This document shows, piece after piece, positions 62,565-64,000 of a DNA stretch of 64,000 nt. The stretch lies in contig CAYSWV010000009.1 in the NCBI GenBank assembly GCA_964434865.1, positions 1 through 64,000 of the forward strand, given 5' to 3'. The notes under the pieces are model-generated. The model was not told the DNA's origin, made no database searches, and worked only from the letters and a program-made list of their open reading frames with translations. The stretch comes from CAYSWV01 sp964434865. GTDB taxonomy: Bacteria; Cyanobacteriota; Cyanobacteriia; Thermostichales; Thermostichaceae. The position numbers and the translations under genes were made by a program. Numbering within the stretch: position 1 is the stretch's first letter; every line of letters begins with the position of its first letter.

Positions 62565-63476
62565 ATGCAGCACTCTGATGCCACCTTTATGGGTTTAACT
62601 GAATTGGATCTAGATTCTGCTCAGGCTGTCATTTTGCCCATTCCCTATGAAGCAACAACCTCCTACGGTCAAGGAACAGCTCAAGCCCCGCACGCCTTAC
62701 TGCAAGCTTCCAGGTATGTCGAAATCTACGACGAAATCCGTGACTATGAACCGGCGGCGGGGTCCCGATCTGAGGTGAGAACAAAAGACACTGACATAGT
62801 GTCACGCTACTGGACAGCAGCTCCTATCGAATTTTCGGCCCCCTTTGAACCCGCCATGGCGGCCATTTATCAAAATGCTGCCGAGTTAGTTAAACCTGGA
62901 CGATTACTGTGTTCAATTGGAGGGGAGCATTCAATTACGGGTCCTCTGATCCAAGCCCATCTCTCTCACTACCCTGATCTACATGTGTTGCAAATTGATG
63001 CTCATTGTGATCTGAGAGATAGCTATGAAGGCTCAAAGTTGTCTCATGCCTCAGCTATGGCCAGAGTGGTTGAGCAAGTGGGCAACCGCCTCACCCAGGT
63101 TGGGATCCGCTCTATCTGTGCTGAGGATCGACAAGCTATCCGTCACCATCGGTTGCCTACGTTTTTTGCTCATAGTTTGCAGGGTAAGCCTTGGATTCAA
63201 GCGGTGATCGACACGTTAGGACCTCAGGTCTATTTGACCATCGATGTGGATGGGTTGGATCCCTCGGTGGTTCCAGCTACAGGTACACCCGAACCCGGTG
63301 GTCTCAGTTGGTGGGACACGGTTAACTTAATCCGAGCAGTAGGTGAACAACGTCAGATTATTGGTGCCGATATTGTTGAACTCGCCGTAACCGGTGATCC
63401 AGAACCTGATCGGCGTAGTGCTTTTACCGTGGCAAAATTGACCTATCAAGTCTTAGCTGCAGCTCTATCCCACTGA
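62565..63476 (+). CDS. speB: agmatinase
   Basis: Hydrolyses agmatine to putrescine and urea (or a related guanidino compound). 303 residues of the ureohydrolase fold with all Mn ligands: GGEHSIT, DAHCD, SHASAM, and DVDGLDPSVVPATGTPEPGG. The GTPEPGGL ending is typical of SpeB. CTGGAGGA ribosome binding site. Proclavaminate- or guanidinobutyrase-type substrates are possible alternatives. Confidence 0.9.
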   Translation: MQHSDATFMGLTELDLDSAQAVILPIPYEATTSYGQGTAQAPHALLQASRYVEIYDEIRDYEPAAGSRSEVRTKDTDIVSRYWTAAPIEFSAPFEPAMAAIYQNAAELVKPGRLLCSIGGEHSITGPLIQAHLSHYPDLHVLQIDAHCDLRDSYEGSKLSHASAMARVVEQVGNRLTQVGIRSICAEDRQAIRHHRLPTFFAHSLQGKPWIQAVIDTLGPQVYLTIDVDGLDPSVVPATGTPEPGGLSWWDTVNLIRAVGEQRQIIGADIVELAVTGDPEPDRRSAFTVAKLTYQVLAAALSH

Positions 63477-63511
63477 CATCGGATCTGAAGGGATCGCCTC
63501 AGGTTGACAGC

Positions 63512-64000
63512 ATGCGATTTTCAACACCTACGGTCATTGTTATTTGTGGTCCCACAGCTACAGGTAAGTCAGCCCTAGCCCTTCAGGTGGCTCAAGCGTT
63601 AGGAGCACCTATTCTCAATGCAGATTCTCGCCAAATCTACCGTGGCTTTGATATTGGTACGGCCAAACCCACTACAGCTGAGCAAAAACAGTGGCCTCAC
63701 TATTTGATTGACATTGCTGATCCCACCGAAACCTTTACCGTGGCTCAATACCAAACGCAAGCCAGCCAGCTGATTCAAAAACTGCATCAACACCATCAGA
63801 TACCTCTAGTTGTAGGGGGTACAGGGTTATATATTCAATCGATCACAGCGGGTCTTAGTATTCCTGCCGTACCACCTCAACCTCACCTGCGAGAGCAGCT
63901 TAGCCACTTGCCCCAAGCTACACGCTATGCCTACTTACAAGCCGCTGATCCCCTTAGTACTCAAAAAATCCATGCCAATGATGCCGTCCGCACGATTCGC
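63512..64000 (+). CDS. miaA: tRNA dimethylallyltransferase, 5' part
   Basis: Open from the ATG at 63512 to the window end (163 codons, no stop), so partial. MiaA transfers dimethylallyl to A37 of tRNAs reading UNN codons. The P-loop CGPTATGKSALA (residues about 12-23), LNADSRQIYRGFDIGTAKP and VVGGTGLYIQS identify it. About 300 residues are expected in full. 35 bp after speB. Confidence 0.95.
   Translation, partial: MRFSTPTVIVICGPTATGKSALALQVAQALGAPILNADSRQIYRGFDIGTAKPTTAEQKQWPHYLIDIADPTETFTVAQYQTQASQLIQKLHQHHQIPLVVGGTGLYIQSITAGLSIPAVPPQPHLREQLSHLPQATRYAYLQAADPLSTQKIHANDAVRTIR

Overview
The window is a cyanobacterial chromosome segment of moderate GC. The assignment rests on geranylgeranyl reductase ChlP, a DUF1815-type protein, a Mo-nitrogenase C-terminal-like small protein, a PatA/DUF4388 response regulator, two pentapeptide-repeat proteins, a long TamB and the lpxC-fabZ-lpxA-lpxB order. 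It is an assembly scaffold: a run of exactly 100 N (13154-13253) interrupts it, and miaA runs off the right end. I saw no phage, IS element, CRISPR array or rRNA.

Layout. 1-3.6 kb: secreted protein, membrane-anchored pentapeptide protein, chlP, small secreted protein. 3.9-8.4 kb: a tight minus-strand operon of PHP phosphoesterase, REC-HD-GYP regulator and an FAD-less molybdenum aldehyde oxidoreductase. 8.7-13.5 kb: class V aminotransferase, tRNA-Cys, pentapeptide protein plus GH16 glycosidase, EamA transporter, then the gap and the 3' end of an HD-type gene. 13.5-20 kb: GloVer-repeat lipoprotein, M32 carboxypeptidase, kelch protein, DUF4384 protein, pgl, DUF4346-like protein, P-loop kinase. 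20.5-26 kb: DUF1815, NfeD plus SPFH pair, rimM-pyrB, EAL phosphodiesterase, thiL. 26-34 kb: DUF2272 lipoprotein, PatA-like regulator plus EAL protein, dnaX, MscS channel. 34-42.4 kb: tamB, Mo-nitro_C small protein, fhs, cupin. 42.4-47.3 kb: GspE/MshEN-like small protein with a large membrane protein, an MFS transporter, and a plant DGD1-type glycosyltransferase. 47.9-51.7 kb: lpxC-fabZ-lpxA-lpxB. 52-57.3 kb: secreted protein, cobS, small membrane protein, lipoprotein hydrolase, lone DppB-type permease, small acidic protein, cysH. 57.8-64 kb: LMW phosphatase plus fructosamine kinase, rpsU (59 codons), pdxA, HxpB-like phosphatase, methyltransferase, agmatinase, partial miaA.

How genes work together. 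Lipid A and outer-membrane biogenesis (lpx genes, tamB) and several exported proteins describe an envelope-rich region. Three predicted c-di-GMP phosphodiesterases (one HD-GYP, two EAL) occur with no GGDEF cyclase. The phosphatase-kinase pair at 58 kb fits protein deglycation.

Most striking to me: (1) a glycosyltransferase that reads like plant DGD1 inside AT-rich DNA; (2) the PHP/HD-GYP/aldehyde-oxidoreductase operon; (3) a window-wide habit of short perfect or near-perfect tandem duplications (9-74 bp) between genes and, in frame, at protein ends; (4) strong enrichment of GATC without the usual cyanobacterial HIP1 octamer. Function calls come from remembered family motifs, not database searches.
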